A stretch of DNA of 6,689 nt from Victivallales bacterium (lineage in GTDB: Bacteria > Verrucomicrobiota > Lentisphaeria > Oligosphaerales > Oligosphaeraceae): positions 1-6,689 of the forward strand of contig JAGCSE010000341.1 of the NCBI GenBank assembly GCA_017964325.1, read 5' to 3'. Of the stretch, positions 5,379-6,689 are shown piece by piece (within the stretch, counting starts at the first letter, position 1; each line of letters begins with the position of its first letter). Both the position numbers and the translations under genes were made by a program. The notes under the pieces were generated by a model that was given only the letters and a program-made list of their open reading frames with translations, made no database searches and was not told the origin of the DNA.

Positions 5379-6049
5379 TTTGTTTTTTGCAGAATGGATT
5401 CGGCCCGTGAGAGGTCTTCCGGATAGGTGATTTTCAGATTGTCGGAGGAATCCGGAACGATCTGGACATGGCCGCCGTCGTGGAAAAAGACCTGCGTGTC
5501 ATCCGTGAACGGCTGTCCGGCGGCATGCCGATAGGCTTTCAGTAGTGGTTGCAGCTGAAAGACCTGCGGCGTGGCGACTTGCCAGAGACAGTCCCGTGGC
5601 TGGACGCCTGTCATGCGGTTCGTGTCATCCGCCACGAGCAGCGTGTCGGTGACGGGATGGGCGGGGGCCGCGCCGCCGTATTTTTCGGCGGCTTCCACGA
5701 GTTGTGTGAGAAGCTCCGCCGTGGCGAGAGGTCGCGCCGCGTCATGGATGGCGACGATGCCGTCTGTGAACGACAGTGCTGCGAGGCCGTTCTGCACGGA
5801 TTCCGAGCGGGTTGCGCCGCCGGTTGCAAAACGGATTTTCGGCGAATCCAATTTGTATTGGACGATTTTGCCGTGGAAATCCTCCTGCCGTCCGGAGGGC
5901 ACGACGAGAACGAGTTCCGTCGCGCAAGGGAGGAAGGTGCGGACGGAATGGAGGAAAACAGGCAGGTCTGCGAGCAGGGCGAACTGCTTGTCCGCCCCAA
6001 AGCGCGTGGAGGAGCCGCCTGCGACGAGAATGATGCCTAAGTTACTCAT
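5375..6049 (-). CDS. ispD: 2-C-methyl-D-erythritol 4-phosphate cytidylyltransferase (IspD)
   Basis: This 224-residue cytoplasmic enzyme joins CTP and MEP to give CDP-methylerythritol and pyrophosphate. All signature elements are present in order: the nucleotide loop VAGGSSTRFGADKQF (9-23, with R16 and K21), GGATRSES (77-84), the metal-binding HDAARP (102-107), PVTDT (132-136), QPRDCLWQVATPQVF (150-164), FTDD (181-184) and NLKITYPEDL (204-213, K206). Length is normal for a single-domain IspD, with no fused IspF. The ATG at 6049 is preferred; an in-frame TTG at 6055 would overlap the preceding stop as TTGA. Neither has a strong ribosome binding site, which fits coupling to the upstream phosphoesterase gene, whose stop is 2 bases away. 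The 3' end overlaps ispH by 4 bases. Confidence 0.95.
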   Translation of the reverse strand: MSNLGIILVAGGSSTRFGADKQFALLADLPVFLHSVRTFLPCATELVLVVPSGRQEDFHGKIVQYKLDSPKIRFATGGATRSESVQNGLAALSFTDGIVAIHDAARPLATAELLTQLVEAAEKYGGAAPAHPVTDTLLVADDTNRMTGVQPRDCLWQVATPQVFQLQPLLKAYRHAAGQPFTDDTQVFFHDGGHVQIVPDSSDNLKITYPEDLSRAESILQKTK

Positions 6050-6051
6050 GA

Positions 6052-6689
6052 TCAATGGACAGTGATTCTGAAAACGTGGCCTGTGCCATCATAGATGGAG
6101 CCAGTGTGGACGTATTGAGGGATGACGGTATCGACGGTCTTGCCGTCGGCATCTTTGTAGGTGGCGATGATTTCCGTGTAGTAGTCGCTGTGCATGTGGC
6201 CGCAGAAGACGGCTTTGACGATGTCTGCGTTGGAGACGAGCGTGTCATAGACGGCGAGCGTGTTCGCGTCCGATTGCGGACGGCCCGCGAAACGATCTCT
6301 GTAGTTATAGTTATAGGGATCGTTGCGGCGGATTGGCGGCCAATCCGCTTCCTTCGGATTGCGTGTGCAAAGCGGTTCGTGGACGAAGATCAGGACAATA
6401 AGGTTGTTGTCACGTGCTTTCTGGATATCGGCCTTGAACGGAGCGATTTGGCTTTCCCAGAAGCGCGACGCGCCGTTGTCCATGACGATGGCGAGCACTT
6501 TGTCCTTCAGGACACGCGAGACGTAGGTGATGTCATGTGGCCAGAAATTGTCAAGCAGTTGTCGCCGTGAGGCATACGATGTCGGATCGGCGACTTTGCC
6601 CTGCATGACGCGCGTCGTGTCATGGCCGCCGAGGCAGGCGAGCAGATTGACGTCTTTGCGGAAAAGATTTTCGACGGTGAGCTGCTGGC
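6052..6689 (-). CDS. Calcineurin-like metallophosphoesterase, 5' end outside window
   Basis: The reading frame stays open through the right edge, so the real start lies beyond 6689. About 211 C-terminal residues are visible. A methionine at 6606 is not the start, because metal-site sequence lies upstream: LLACLGGHDTTRV places a GGHD at 6630-6619, where this superfamily normally has GNHD. Further motifs are the metal-binding histidine in IVLIFVHEP (His codon at 6381-6379) and CGHMHSDYY with the GHxH pair at 6201-6190. The tail VIPQYVHTGSIYDGTGHVFRITVH looks like the closing strands of the fold. These support a dinuclear-metal phosphoesterase of the PF00149 type. The substrate cannot be told, and whether a signal peptide exists is not visible. 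It is the first visible gene of the operon with ispD and ispH; close spacing suggests co-transcription, not necessarily shared function. Confidence 0.85.
   Translation of the reverse strand, partial: QQLTVENLFRKDVNLLACLGGHDTTRVMQGKVADPTSYASRRQLLDNFWPHDITYVSRVLKDKVLAIVMDNGASRFWESQIAPFKADIQKARDNNLIVLIFVHEPLCTRNPKEADWPPIRRNDPYNYNYRDRFAGRPQSDANTLAVYDTLVSNADIVKAVFCGHMHSDYYTEIIATYKDADGKTVDTVIPQYVHTGSIYDGTGHVFRITVH

Noticed and set aside
6052..6606. Methionine at 6606 as the true start of the phosphoesterase
   Set aside because: The frame remains open to the window edge, and a GGHD metal-site-like motif lies upstream of that methionine.

Overview
The window looks like a chromosomal segment of a GC-rich, polysaccharide-degrading Gram-negative bacterium. 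The likeliest group is the PVC lineage (Lentisphaerota, Verrucomicrobiota or Planctomycetota). This is inferred from a GH99-like/WbsX protein with a C-terminal beta-sandwich, a secreted barrel glycosidase beside it, MEP-pathway genes, and GC-rich tandem repeat DNA next to a gene end. It is not proven by any marker gene.

Layout. Positions 1-57 hold a GC-rich repeat with a 32-bp period. Positions 61-1269 (minus) encode a secreted glycoside-hydrolase-like protein. A 103-bp divergent spacer separates it from a plus-strand gene (1373-2992) for a GH99-like/WbsX protein with a C-terminal beta-sandwich. A convergent spacer (2993-3177) carries a strong hairpin, probably a terminator. Positions 3178-4416 (minus) encode a YhcG/DUF1016 PD-(D/E)XK nuclease-family protein of visibly lower GC content, with three short palindromes inside its reading frame. 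A 65-bp AT-rich spacer follows. Then comes a tight minus-strand operon, transcribed from the right edge towards the left: a calcineurin-like metallophosphoesterase (5' end outside the window), ispD and ispH.

How it works together. IspD and IspH are the cytidylyltransferase step and the final reductive step of the MEP isoprenoid pathway; their 4-base overlap implies coupled translation. The phosphoesterase abuts ispD but its substrate is unknown. The two carbohydrate-active genes share a divergent promoter region and may form a small glycan-utilisation locus. The YhcG gene sits between the operon and the carbohydrate genes and looks like an accessory insertion. Its in-frame palindromes encoding PQ[V/L]GD are the least explained structure in the window. 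No RNA gene, CRISPR array, insertion sequence or replication origin was seen.
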